A stretch of 8,143 nt of DNA from CAYIFA01 sp964362625 (GCA_964362625.1 CAYIFA010000039.1:1-8143), one strand, 5' to 3'. Positions 1-5,070 are shown, numbered from the stretch's first letter. Notes: generated from the sequence alone by a model not told the origin. Program-made: numbers and translations.

Positions 1-85
1 CATATTGAAAGTTTGACCCGCTAAATTGCTTAGTAAAAGTTTAGCATAGCGCAAACCCAATTGCCAGAATTAAAAATGGAAAAAA

Positions 86-104
86 TGCTAGTAAATTGCT
101 AGTA
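86..104. repeat. Tandem direct repeat TGCTAGTA, 11-bp period
   Basis: The 8-mer TGCTAGTA occurs at 86-93 and again at 97-104. The 11-bp period puts both copies on the same face of the helix. A related string, TAAATTGCT followed by TAGTA, lies further upstream at 22-35, while 92-104 reads TAAATTGCTAGTA. The repeats sit just upstream of purB and overlap a possible -10 box, so a protein-binding role is conceivable. This is inference, because AT-rich intergenic DNA produces such repeats easily. Confidence 0.4.
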
Positions 105-108
105 TAGT
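103..108 (+). promoter_or_regulatory. Possible -10 box of purB
   Basis: TATAGT at 103-108 matches the TATAAT consensus at 5 of 6 positions. It lies about 48 bases before the TTG start chosen for purB, giving a leader of roughly 40 nt. No good -35 exists at 16-18 bp spacing, since that stretch is an A-run. The call rests on the -10 box alone and is weak. Confidence 0.3.
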
Positions 109-141
109 TTAGGAAAAATGCCCTTTTAAAATTGCCTAAAC
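107..141 (+). promoter_or_regulatory. 7-bp inverted repeat GTTTAGG / CCTAAAC before the purB ribosome site
   Basis: GTTTAGG at 107-113 is perfectly complementary to CCTAAAC at 135-141, with a 21-nt loop. The right arm ends one base before the GGAGG ribosome site. If transcription starts upstream, this would be an RNA hairpin next to the Shine-Dalgarno. If it starts near 114, the left arm is not transcribed and the repeat could only act as a DNA operator. No T-run follows, so it is not a terminator. Confidence 0.35.
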
Positions 142-142
142 C

Positions 143-147
143 GGAGG
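143..147 (+). promoter_or_regulatory. Shine-Dalgarno GGAGG that sets the purB start
   Basis: GGAGG at 143-147 lies 8 nt before the TTG at 156, which is optimal spacing. The in-frame TTG at 132 would place this site inside the coding region and has only AGGA about 17 nt upstream. This argues for the TTG at 156. It is the only strong Shine-Dalgarno in the window; most other starts lack one. Confidence 0.75.
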
Positions 148-155
148 AAAATCGA

Positions 156-1556
156 TTGAATTCACGCGATCAGTTCGACAATATCTCGCCGATTGACTAC
201 CGGTATTGGGATAAAGATGTGGCAAAATATCTCTCCGAGAACGGCTTTACCCGTTACAAGCTCCTGGTGGAACTTGCGCTCGTAAGAGTGCTCAATCGCC
301 GCGGAATTTGTACCAAAGCCGCAGTTAAAGAAGTTGAGGCGGCATGCAATCAAATCACGACCGCCGAAGTGTACAAGGAAGAAGACCGAATTCGCCATGA
401 TATCCGCGCGCTCGTGAATTGTATCCGTGCCAAAATCAGCGATACCGCGAAGCCATTTGTTCACATGACGGCGACTTCGTACGACATCATTGATCCGGCG
501 AATGCCGCGCGCTTCCGAGATGTCGTGCAAGAAGTGCTCATCCCTTCGCTCGTTGGACTGGGAAAAACGCTTATCACTACCGCGCTCCGTGAAGCAGAAA
601 CGGTGCAAATCGGTAGAACTCACGGCCAGCACGCAGTTCCTATTACGTTCGGCTTCGCGCTCGCCGGATACGTCAGCCGCCTTGGCGGTTCCATTGAAAA
701 GTTAAAGTTACTTGCCGCTGAACTTCCCGGAAAGTTCTCTGGAGCGGTTGGAGCGTACAATGCCTCCTCACTATTCTTTGATGACCCCGAGGAATTCGAA
801 ATTGAAGTGTTGGCCGAGCTTGGACTCTCGCCAGCGGAGCATTCGACGCAAATTGTGCCGCCGGAGATGCTGACTCGACTCTTGTGCGAAGTCACAATCG
901 CCGCAGGCATTCTCGCCAATTTGTCCGATGACATGCGAAATCTCCAGCGGACGGAAATCGGAGAAGTGGGCGAAGAGTTTGAAGCGGCGCAAGTCGGTTC
1001 CTCGACCATGCCGCAAAAGCAGAACCCTATCAACTTTGAGAACGCCAAAAGTTTATGGAAGGTTGTCATGCCGCGAATCATAACGGTGTTCATGGATCAG
1101 TTGAGTGATCACCAGCGCGACCATACTAATTCCGCTTCCGCCCGAACTTATGGCGAGATTATCGCTTACGTGGTTTCAACTGCGAAACGACTGACGCGCA
1201 CGATGAAAAAGCTCGCCGTTAATCGCGCTAACCTTCAGAAAAATATTGAGTTGACCAAGGGGGGTATTGCGGCTGAACCGCTACAGCTCATTTTATCTGC
1301 GCTGGGGCATCCCGATGCGCATGAGAAACTGCGCAAGCTCACATTGCAAGCCCAGCGCGAATCGCGACCGCTCGAAGAAATGGTTGACAGCGATGCAGAG
1401 ATGAAAGACTATCTCAAAAAGATAACACCGTACCAACGTCAGATTATCTCAAATCCATCTATATATACCGGCATTGCTGCCAAGAAAGCGAAGGCAATCG
1501 CAAGGAGATGGCAAAAGAAACTCAAACTCGACAGAAAGAAAGTTGTCAGGATATAA
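156..1556 (+). CDS. purB: Adenylosuccinate lyase (PurB)
   Basis: Cytosolic homotetrameric lyase of the fumarase/aspartase superfamily. It releases fumarate from SAICAR in purine synthesis and from adenylosuccinate in AMP synthesis. With the TTG start at 156 the protein has 466 residues, normal for the family. Visible motifs are SPIDYRY (about 11-17), MTATSYDI (about 104-111), the GRTHGQ stretch with the catalytic-type His (about 153-158), and the signature GSSTMPQKQNPI (about 281-292) with the serine pair of the flexible catalytic loop. The QNPI ending and the SPIDYRY opening favour adenylosuccinate lyase over fumarase or argininosuccinate lyase. The C-terminus is Lys/Arg-rich. The gene stands alone on the plus strand with its own terminator. 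TTG is chosen over an earlier in-frame TTG at 132 because of the GGAGG site. No other purine gene is in view, so de novo synthesis cannot be inferred and a salvage role (IMP to AMP) is possible. Confidence 0.93.
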   Translation: MNSRDQFDNISPIDYRYWDKDVAKYLSENGFTRYKLLVELALVRVLNRRGICTKAAVKEVEAACNQITTAEVYKEEDRIRHDIRALVNCIRAKISDTAKPFVHMTATSYDIIDPANAARFRDVVQEVLIPSLVGLGKTLITTALREAETVQIGRTHGQHAVPITFGFALAGYVSRLGGSIEKLKLLAAELPGKFSGAVGAYNASSLFFDDPEEFEIEVLAELGLSPAEHSTQIVPPEMLTRLLCEVTIAAGILANLSDDMRNLQRTEIGEVGEEFEAAQVGSSTMPQKQNPINFENAKSLWKVVMPRIITVFMDQLSDHQRDHTNSASARTYGEIIAYVVSTAKRLTRTMKKLAVNRANLQKNIELTKGGIAAEPLQLILSALGHPDAHEKLRKLTLQAQRESRPLEEMVDSDAEMKDYLKKITPYQRQIISNPSIYTGIAAKKAKAIARRWQKKLKLDRKKVVRI

Positions 1557-1569
1557 AACGAACTGACAA

Positions 1570-1606
1570 GGGGTATCACCAGAAATGGCGATACCCTCTT
1601 TTATTT
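1570..1606 (+). terminator. Intrinsic terminator of purB
   Basis: Left arm GGGTATCACC (1571-1580), loop AGAAAT, right arm GGCGATACCC (1587-1596), with one internal A/C mismatch. The T-rich tail TCTTTTATTT follows at 1597-1606. It lies 14 bases after the purB stop and is oriented for plus-strand transcription. Confidence 0.88.
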
Positions 1607-1629
1607 AGATATATTTATGTCTCAGATTT

Positions 1630-1658
1630 AAAAAATGTCGCCAATAAGGAGGCGACAT
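1630..1658 (-). terminator. Intrinsic terminator of the 122-residue orphan gene
   Basis: A perfect 8-bp stem, ATGTCGCC (1635-1642) with GGCGACAT (1651-1658), encloses an 8-nt loop. On the minus strand the hairpin begins 4 nt after the stop at 1663 and is followed by a run of six T (complement of 1630-1635). It faces the purB terminator, so the two convergent genes are insulated from each other. Confidence 0.87.
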
Positions 1659-1662
1659 CTAA

Positions 1663-2031
1663 CTACTTGCAATAACAACGAACCCCAGCATCTTCCCCTC
1701 TATACTGCCGATGGCACATGCTTCTTCGCTCATACTTTTCAGAAATAGCACTGATGGCGTTGTGGTGTTCGGGTAGTTTAACAAGGCTCATCCATTCGTT
1801 AAAGGAGCTAGTAAATTTTTTCCTATACCGCATATTTTCTCTTTGCTGATTTTTAATACTCTCAACGTTCCTGCATCCAATAACTTTAGCGACAATTTCA
1901 CTTTTTTGTTCATCTATTTCAAGCCACTCATCCAAGTCAGTATACATTCTAGGAAGCCGAAGAAATTGCATAAAAAGAACAGGATGTAACAGTCCTTCTA
2001 AAAATATTTGACCAAAAGTCCATCTACGCAT
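1663..2031 (-). CDS. Hypothetical protein, 122 residues, no family recognised
   Basis: I do not recognise this protein. It begins MRRWTFGQIF with a short hydrophobic stretch at residues 8-24 (FLEGLLHPVLFMQF core) that is too broken to call a membrane helix. An acidic patch follows (DLDEWLEIDEQKSE, 32-45), then a basic middle (RENMRYRKKF, 64-73), and the protein ends in the Cys-containing tail RCYCK. No signal peptide or catalytic motif is evident. That it is a real gene is supported by its own intrinsic terminator 4 nt after the stop, an ATG preceded by an AAGG/GGGG purine tract at 4-9 nt, and a plausible promoter upstream. Its codon and base use is AT-richer than purB. The hydrolase gene upstream on the same strand is 118 bp away, so the two may be separately transcribed. 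Confidence 0.6.
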   Translation of the reverse strand: MRRWTFGQIFLEGLLHPVLFMQFLRLPRMYTDLDEWLEIDEQKSEIVAKVIGCRNVESIKNQQRENMRYRKKFTSSFNEWMSLVKLPEHHNAISAISEKYERRSMCHRQYRGEDAGVRCYCK

Positions 2032-2069
2032 CTATCCCCCCTTCTTCCGATGACCAATGAATTTAAATA

Positions 2070-2098
2070 ATGGTATCAACCCTTGCGTGATGAGTCAA
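2070..2098 (-). promoter_or_regulatory. Putative promoter of the 122-residue orphan gene
   Basis: On the minus strand, TTGACT (complement of 2093-2098) and TACCAT (complement of 2070-2075) are separated by 17 bp. The -35 matches consensus at 5 of 6 positions and the -10 at 4 of 6. The expected start site leaves a leader of about 30 nt before the ATG at 2031. The -35 overlaps a small palindrome, AGTCA-AGC-TGACT at 2093-2105, which could be an operator or chance. Confidence 0.4.
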
Positions 2099-2149
2099 GC
2101 TGACTGACCCGGAGGACTGGCATTTCAGCGAAAAATCCGGCGGCTATTT

Positions 2150-2890
2150 TTAGGAATACTTATCTAAAAATTTAGCGATAATCTGATTTGCTTCGTCAAT
2201 AATCTCCGGACGATAACGATAGTCGTGGTCTGAATTCAAGGCGTGTATTTCTTTGGGTTCCGCGGATTCCTCATACGCTTTCTTCACATCTTCGGGATCG
2301 TTCATATCATCATTCAGGCCATAGAAAAATAGTTTAGGTTTGCTGTAGTTCTTCAGTCCGGGCAAAGCATTATATTTCTTCCCGTCTTCGAAATAATTGA
2401 GCGGTAAACCAAACTCTTTTTGCTCTTTAGTTTTCATATTTCCGGGCGGTAAATCCCGATAGCTCATTACTTTTCCATCAACTATTCTTTCTTCTCCAGG
2501 ATCGCTTGGTGCTCCATAGTAAGAAAAGATTGGGATGATATGGGTAACATAAGAATTTTTTGGCCCAGCCAGCATTGCAATAGTTCCTCCGCGACTATGG
2601 CCTGCGAGTATGGCGGGTTTATTGCCCAAAAATTCTATCAGTTCATCCACCGATTTAATCATATTGGTTGTCGTGTATAAACTGATATCCCCCGAACTCT
2701 CCCAAGTGCCGGGCGGATCGAATGACAACGCAAAATAACCTCGGCCAGCTAGATAATCCACCAAACTCGTATTGTGAATATAATCTTTGGTGTCTAATCT
2801 GCCCGGTATTACAATCGCTATTTTTGATGAATTTGGGTCGCCTTTTTCGTAAACCGCCAATCCAAAAGTTTTAGTTTTTATGGTTTTCAT
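2150..2890 (-). CDS. Alpha/beta-hydrolase fold protein, probable serine hydrolase/esterase
   Basis: A 246-residue single-domain alpha/beta hydrolase, probably cytosolic as no signal peptide is visible. The nucleophile elbow GHSRGG is at 97-102, with Ser99 as the likely catalytic residue. The early IVIPGR stretch (about 27-32) fits the oxyanion-hole strand, and SFDPPGTWESSG (56-67) matches the usual loop after strand 4. FFYGLNDD (188-195) supplies the expected acid (Asp194), and SDHDYR (220-225) the His (His222). A lid-like insertion containing many Tyr/Pro/Gly lies between about 124 and 180. The substrate cannot be deduced; it resembles the dienelactone hydrolase/lysophospholipase-like group. 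ATG at 2890 is chosen. A TTG at 2914 would add eight residues (GIRTKII and a start) that look like translated leader and has no better ribosome site. It belongs to no obvious operon. Confidence 0.85.
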   Translation of the reverse strand: MKTIKTKTFGLAVYEKGDPNSSKIAIVIPGRLDTKDYIHNTSLVDYLAGRGYFALSFDPPGTWESSGDISLYTTTNMIKSVDELIEFLGNKPAILAGHSRGGTIAMLAGPKNSYVTHIIPIFSYYGAPSDPGEERIVDGKVMSYRDLPPGNMKTKEQKEFGLPLNYFEDGKKYNALPGLKNYSKPKLFFYGLNDDMNDPEDVKKAYEESAEPKEIHALNSDHDYRYRPEIIDEANQIIAKFLDKYS

Positions 2891-2952
2891 GATTATTTTA
2901 GTTCGTATTCCCAACTGCGGGGACCAGACGACGCTCGAACCTTGAGGCAGAA

Positions 2953-3157
2953 GTGAAGATCGAACGCAGATCTCTACGGCTAGGCCGGAAAGAATCTGGT
3001 ATTAAAACTCTTTGAATGGCTCTTTACTACGCCGTCTAGCGAATTTCGTACTCTCAAAGAGGGCTTAAAACGTCTCTTTGATCACGTCAACGATCCGGAC
3101 GATTACGTGTATATTATGAACGATGTCTCCAATAATCCGAAACAAGGTGATAACTGA
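2953..3157 (+). pseudogene. Possible frameshifted small gene, unknown function
   Basis: The gap between the two flanking minus-strand genes holds a plus-strand frame open from 2984 to a TGA at 3155-3157, 57 codons. It has no start codon near its beginning but a protein-like composition (LVLKLFEWLF, RTLKEGLKRLFDHV, DPDDYVYIM). One frame over, GTG at 2953 is preceded by GAGG (2944-2947) at 5-nt spacing and reads KIERRSLRLGRK before stopping at 3015. Removing a single base around 2987-2995 joins the two into one roughly 67-residue reading. This is either a decayed gene, a sequencing or assembly indel, or coincidence. No family is recognised. It is a tentative call. Confidence 0.3.
3008..3081. 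repeat. Three-copy CTCTTTGA repeat, alternative hairpins
   Basis: CTCTTTGA occurs at 3008-3015 and 3074-3081, and its exact complement TCAAAGAG at 3054-3061. The middle copy can pair with either outer copy: a 38-nt loop with the left copy or a 12-nt loop with the right. All three lie in the putative frameshifted small gene, where they encode Leu-Phe/Lys-Glu/Asp codons, so coding constraint alone could explain them. Confidence 0.35.
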
Positions 3158-3213
3158 ACGGGTTCGATTATCAATTTATGACATCTTCAAGAACTTCTGT
3201 CCCGCAGTCTCTG

Positions 3214-3241
3214 GCCATTTGAAAACGTCCAATGGCATTTT
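3214..3241 (+). terminator. Weak hairpin with T-tract, possible terminator
   Basis: GCCATT (3214-3219) pairs with AATGGC (3231-3236) across an 11-nt loop, and ATTTT follows at 3237-3241 on the plus strand. The stem is short and only half GC. It could end plus-strand transcription from the putative small gene. On the minus strand it lies 5 nt past the stop of the 230-residue gene but has no T-run there. Confidence 0.25.
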
Positions 3242-3933
3242 CATCCCTGAGAATTCCGGTAATTCAGGTACTCTTTTCGTCCTTTTTGGGATTCTCCCTC
3301 TGACACAGTGAGATTTGATAATTCAATTTGAAATTCGTCCTGCAAGAAATTCACGGCGACACCCACGCACTGTGCAAGAGCGGGATCTCTCATATCTGAA
3401 AATTTCTCTTTTGTGCGCGTTGGATCAACTTCAAAGTACATTCCGCCGATAAGTATCCTCTGGACACCCACGCCCTTCAAAACTTTGCGGAATGCATCCC
3501 AGTTTCGCTTTGAAATGTCGGGATTTTTCTCCAAGCCCGGATTATCCTCGACTTTCGGTTCTGGCCGACCATCCTGCGTTGGTACAACATATATCTCATT
3601 CTGCAATTCTTCCCGGAATCTCTCTCGTAAACGGTCTATTCCAGCGGCTTCTTCAAAAAGAAAAATAGGTGGTGTTTTGTCGGAATCTAACTTTGCCATC
3701 CGCGATAGAACATAATGAAGCTCTTTTTTCTTCGCAACTTCTGCCGTTGGATATGGTGGACGCGATAAAAGATTACCCCGAATACGCTCGTAATACGGAT
3801 GGATAAAAATGCGAATAAGGCCGTTGAACGCATTTATACGATCTCTTAAACGACCTGCATCTTCCGAGGACAGAGAAAAAATCTCATGCAGTCTTCCGGA
3901 ATGCATAGGTTCCTGAGATGAGATTGATTCCAT
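3241..3933 (-). CDS. Conserved-looking uncharacterised protein, 230 residues
   Basis: I do not recognise the family. The N-terminal half is largely helical in character, with an ELHYVLSRMAKLDSD segment (71-85) and a charged GIDRLRERFREELQNE helix (98-113). A Pro/Glu/Asp-rich linker follows (PTQDGRPEPKVEDNPGL, 118-134). The C-terminal part reads like a small Rossmann-type strand/helix unit: GVQRILIGGMYFEVDP (156-171), then a Cys-containing helix QCVGVAVNFLQDEF (188-201) and strand QIELSNLTV (202-210). That last arrangement faintly resembles the C-terminal half of isochorismatase-fold hydrolases, but no catalytic Asp-Lys-Cys set is clear. The final 20 residues are polar and probably disordered. 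ATG at 3933 fits the promoter geometry (6 nt after a -10 box). An alternative ATG at 3906 has AGGA 4 nt before it. Confidence 0.7.
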   Translation of the reverse strand: MESISSQEPMHSGRLHEIFSLSSEDAGRLRDRINAFNGLIRIFIHPYYERIRGNLLSRPPYPTAEVAKKKELHYVLSRMAKLDSDKTPPIFLFEEAAGIDRLRERFREELQNEIYVVPTQDGRPEPKVEDNPGLEKNPDISKRNWDAFRKVLKGVGVQRILIGGMYFEVDPTRTKEKFSDMRDPALAQCVGVAVNFLQDEFQIELSNLTVSEGESQKGRKEYLNYRNSQG

Positions 3934-3939
3934 AGTCTA

Positions 3940-3968
3940 AGAATAACTGATTCAGTTTAGACAGTAAA
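3940..3968 (-). promoter_or_regulatory. Putative promoter abutting the 230-residue gene, with spacer palindrome
   Basis: On the minus strand TTTACT (complement of 3963-3968) and TATTCT (complement of 3940-3945) are 17 bp apart, each matching consensus at 4 of 6 positions. Only 6 nt separate the -10 box from the ATG at 3933, so the mRNA would start at or next to the start codon. No Shine-Dalgarno precedes the ATG. A 13-bp palindrome, AACTGA-T-TCAGTT, occupies 3945-3957, in the spacer and touching the -10, a typical position for a repressor operator. Confidence 0.42.
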
Positions 3969-4005
3969 ACTAAGCAGCACGACGCAAAAGAACTGAGAAC
4001 TAAGC
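3945..4005. repeat. Cluster of AACT(G/A)A motifs
   Basis: AACTGA occurs at 3945-3950 and 3991-3996, and AACTAAGC at 3968-3975 and 3998-4005, exactly 30 bp apart. The first copy is one arm of the AACTGA-T-TCAGTT palindrome. All lie in the 120-bp gap between tRNA-Gln and the 230-residue gene. A binding-site cluster is possible but unproven. I see no gene in this gap. Confidence 0.3.
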
Positions 4006-4056
4006 CATTGAAGAGTAGCCCTTACCATATCGAACAGACAAGAAGCCTTTACAATG

Positions 4057-4132
4057 TGGCTGGGGAGTCAGGGGTCGAACCTGAAATCTTCTGCTCCAAA
4101 GGCAGACGTGTTACCAATTACACTACTCCCCA
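4057..4132 (-). tRNA. tRNA-Gln (anticodon UUG), CCA encoded
   Basis: Reading the minus strand from 4132, the acceptor arms TGGGGAG and CTCCCCA pair over 7 bp. The D-arm GTGT/ACAC encloses AATTGGTA. The anticodon stem TCTGC/GCAGA holds loop CTTTGGA with anticodon TTG, and the T-arm is TCAGG-TTCGACC-CCTGA. Discriminator G73 and an encoded CCA follow (4060 to 4057), giving 76 nt in all. The U1-A72 pair start of the type TGGGG is characteristic of bacterial tRNA-Gln. No dedicated promoter is evident. The 5' end overlaps the last 10 nt of the upstream HTH gene, so the tRNA may be processed from that transcript. Confidence 0.95.
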
Positions 4133-4809
4133 ATGTGTTTACTTTTTAAAAACAGGTTAATCCATGCCGATATTTTCCGGTTTAGGTTCGTACTTTTTCG
4201 GACACGCACCGTTACCAAACCGTAGTATTTATTTCCAATATTTTTACGTCGGGTACGAATTTTATTATTCTTGAAATAAATAACATTTATTTTTAGCGGC
4301 TTAAGATGGTTGTTCCAAAATTTTTCCGCAAGCATCGCGTTACCGCTTTTGTGTATATACAATTCGCATTTTATTTCGCTGTCAGCGACCCCACAAATCT
4401 TCTTAAGCCATTTCACGAATAAACGTATCATACCACTATCTGAATTGCTAAACCTTACTCCCTGGGATATATTATTTTCTTTCTGCTTTGACCCTTCGGC
4501 CCAATAGAGCATTGCTCCGGCAAGCCAAAGCTCTTTATCCTCGAATCTCAAAACGTCTTTCTCAGCTAAAATCTTTATATTATTATCAGAAATAATACGT
4601 AACTCTCTTCTTCTGGCGCCACCCCTTAGTGATGAAATTCTCTTCTTTTCGGTTAAGGCTTGCTGTTGCCTCTTGGCAAGCTTCACATTTCTGAGCCAAA
4701 GTGAAAGCGTTGATTTTGCAACATTAACTTCTTCTAGTATCTCGCGATACGAGGCGCCGTTTTTCCGCAACGCGATTGCCTGTTTTTTCTCTATTTCTTT
4801 CTGAACCAT
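4123..4809 (-). CDS. HTH DNA-binding protein with divergent LAGLIDADG-like core
   Basis: A basic protein of 228 residues. Residues 7-41 form a homeodomain/resolvase-like helix-turn-helix (ALRKNGASYREILEEVNVAKSTLSLWLRN region), followed by a Lys/Arg-rich linker (43-70). The core carries LAGAMLYWAEGSK (96-108), then VRFSNSD (118-124), FVKWLKKICG (131-140) and a C-terminal YGLVTVRVRKSTNLNRKISAWI stretch from 196. The AMLYWAEGS segment can be aligned to one LAGLIDADG motif with Trp in place of the first acidic residue, so nuclease activity is doubtful. I recall similar HTH proteins in CPR genomes, often annotated only as helix-turn-helix proteins. The gene is visibly AT-richer than dnaX, which hints at transfer. 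Its stop TAG lies inside tRNA-Gln. A palindrome and promoter directly upstream suggest autoregulation. The function is unproven. Confidence 0.75.
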   Translation of the reverse strand: MVQKEIEKKQAIALRKNGASYREILEEVNVAKSTLSLWLRNVKLAKRQQQALTEKKRISSLRGGARRRELRIISDNNIKILAEKDVLRFEDKELWLAGAMLYWAEGSKQKENNISQGVRFSNSDSGMIRLFVKWLKKICGVADSEIKCELYIHKSGNAMLAEKFWNNHLKPLKINVIYFKNNKIRTRRKNIGNKYYGLVTVRVRKSTNLNRKISAWINLFLKSKHIGE

Positions 4810-4836
4810 GATAGCATATTATTTAATAATACTATC
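4810..4836. promoter_or_regulatory. 27-bp imperfect palindrome upstream of the HTH gene, likely operator
   Basis: Plus-strand order is GATAG (4810-4814), CA, TATTATT (4817-4823), T, AATAATA (4825-4831), CTATC (4832-4836). The outer 5-bp and inner 7-bp arms are perfect, with a 2-nt bulge on one side and a 1-nt centre. It runs from the base next to the ATG at 4809 through the -10 box. Binding here would block transcription, and the downstream gene encodes an HTH protein, so self-repression is a reasonable inference. As RNA only part of it would be transcribed. Confidence 0.55.
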
Positions 4837-4854
4837 TGGGTTCTAATAAATCAA
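4826..4854 (-). promoter_or_regulatory. Promoter of the HTH gene
   Basis: On the minus strand TTGATT (complement of 4849-4854) and TATTAT (complement of 4826-4831) are 17 bp apart, matching consensus at 4 and 5 of 6 positions. The predicted start near 4819 leaves a leader of about 10 nt with no Shine-Dalgarno. The -10 box is inside the 27-bp palindrome. The promoter lies in the 54-bp gap after the Cys-rich gene, so this gene and the tRNA can be transcribed apart from dnaX. Confidence 0.55.
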
Positions 4855-4863
4855 GGGGCGATT

Positions 4864-5070
4864 TTAACACGTACAATTATCTTCGGCTTCATTGCAAGCC
4901 TGGCATTTTGCCCGCATTTTTGCGCTATCTTTGCAGGTTTTGAAATGATCGGGTTCATAGTAGTGCGATCCATGCCCGCACTTTGGGCATTTAAATCCGG
5001 ATGTATCTTTTTCGCAGTGATTGCACGTGTGGCTGGATATATGATCGGCGATATCTTTATTGGTTAACAT
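4864..5070 (-). CDS. Cysteine-rich zinc-ribbon-like mini-protein, 68 residues
   Basis: Nine of 68 residues are cysteine. CNHC (16-19) and CPKCGH (28-33) form a pair of knuckles typical of a zinc ribbon. A second group, C46, CQAC (56-59) and CTC (66-68), with nearby His33, His36 and His42, could hold a second metal. The N-terminal 15 residues are polar and the C-terminus is the last Cys. Likely a structural Zn-binding protein or an adaptor for nucleic acid or protein; no catalytic function can be assigned. It starts 12 nt after the dnaX stop on the same strand with no visible Shine-Dalgarno, so it is probably co-transcribed and perhaps translated by coupling. In bacteria the usual gene after dnaX encodes YbaB/EbfC and then RecR; neither follows here. 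Confidence 0.75.
   Translation of the reverse strand: MLTNKDIADHISSHTCNHCEKDTSGFKCPKCGHGSHYYEPDHFKTCKDSAKMRAKCQACNEAEDNCTC

Noticed and set aside
132..155. Earlier in-frame TTG at 132 as the purB start
   Set aside because: It lacks a ribosome site at usable distance, and its eight extra residues are the translation of the GGAGG region. The TTG at 156 has ideal spacing.
1..155. Purine riboswitch upstream of purB
   Set aside because: The leader is short and AT-rich and does not show the three-way junction with the conserved loop sequences of the purine aptamer.
162..1093. Long antisense ORFs opposite purB
   Set aside because: They are fully contained within a strongly identified gene and are low-complexity shadows of its codon pattern.
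2093..2105. AGTCA-AGC-TGACT palindrome as a terminator for the hydrolase gene
   Set aside because: The stem is only 5 bp and no T-run follows on the minus strand. It overlaps a better-supported -35 box.
2891..2914. TTG at 2914 as start of the alpha/beta hydrolase
   Set aside because: No Shine-Dalgarno favours it, the added residues look like leader, and ATG at 2890 gives a normal family N-terminus.
2921..3000. tRNA-like region: ACCAGA (2923-2928) pairs with TCTGGT (2995-3000) about 72 nt apart, with GGTTCGAG on the minus strand
   Set aside because: Neither strand gives a paired T-stem or a valid anticodon stem at the required distances. At most it is a decayed tRNA fragment or chance.
3123..3311. 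62-codon plus-strand ORF beginning at ATG 3123
   Set aside because: It overlaps the 230-residue gene antisense by about 70 nt, has no ribosome site, and shows no recognisable motif.
4057..4132. tRNA-Gln 3' end as an att site with a second copy marking an integrated element
   Set aside because: I could not find a repeat of the tRNA 3' segment elsewhere in the window, nor an integrase gene. A distal copy outside the window is possible.
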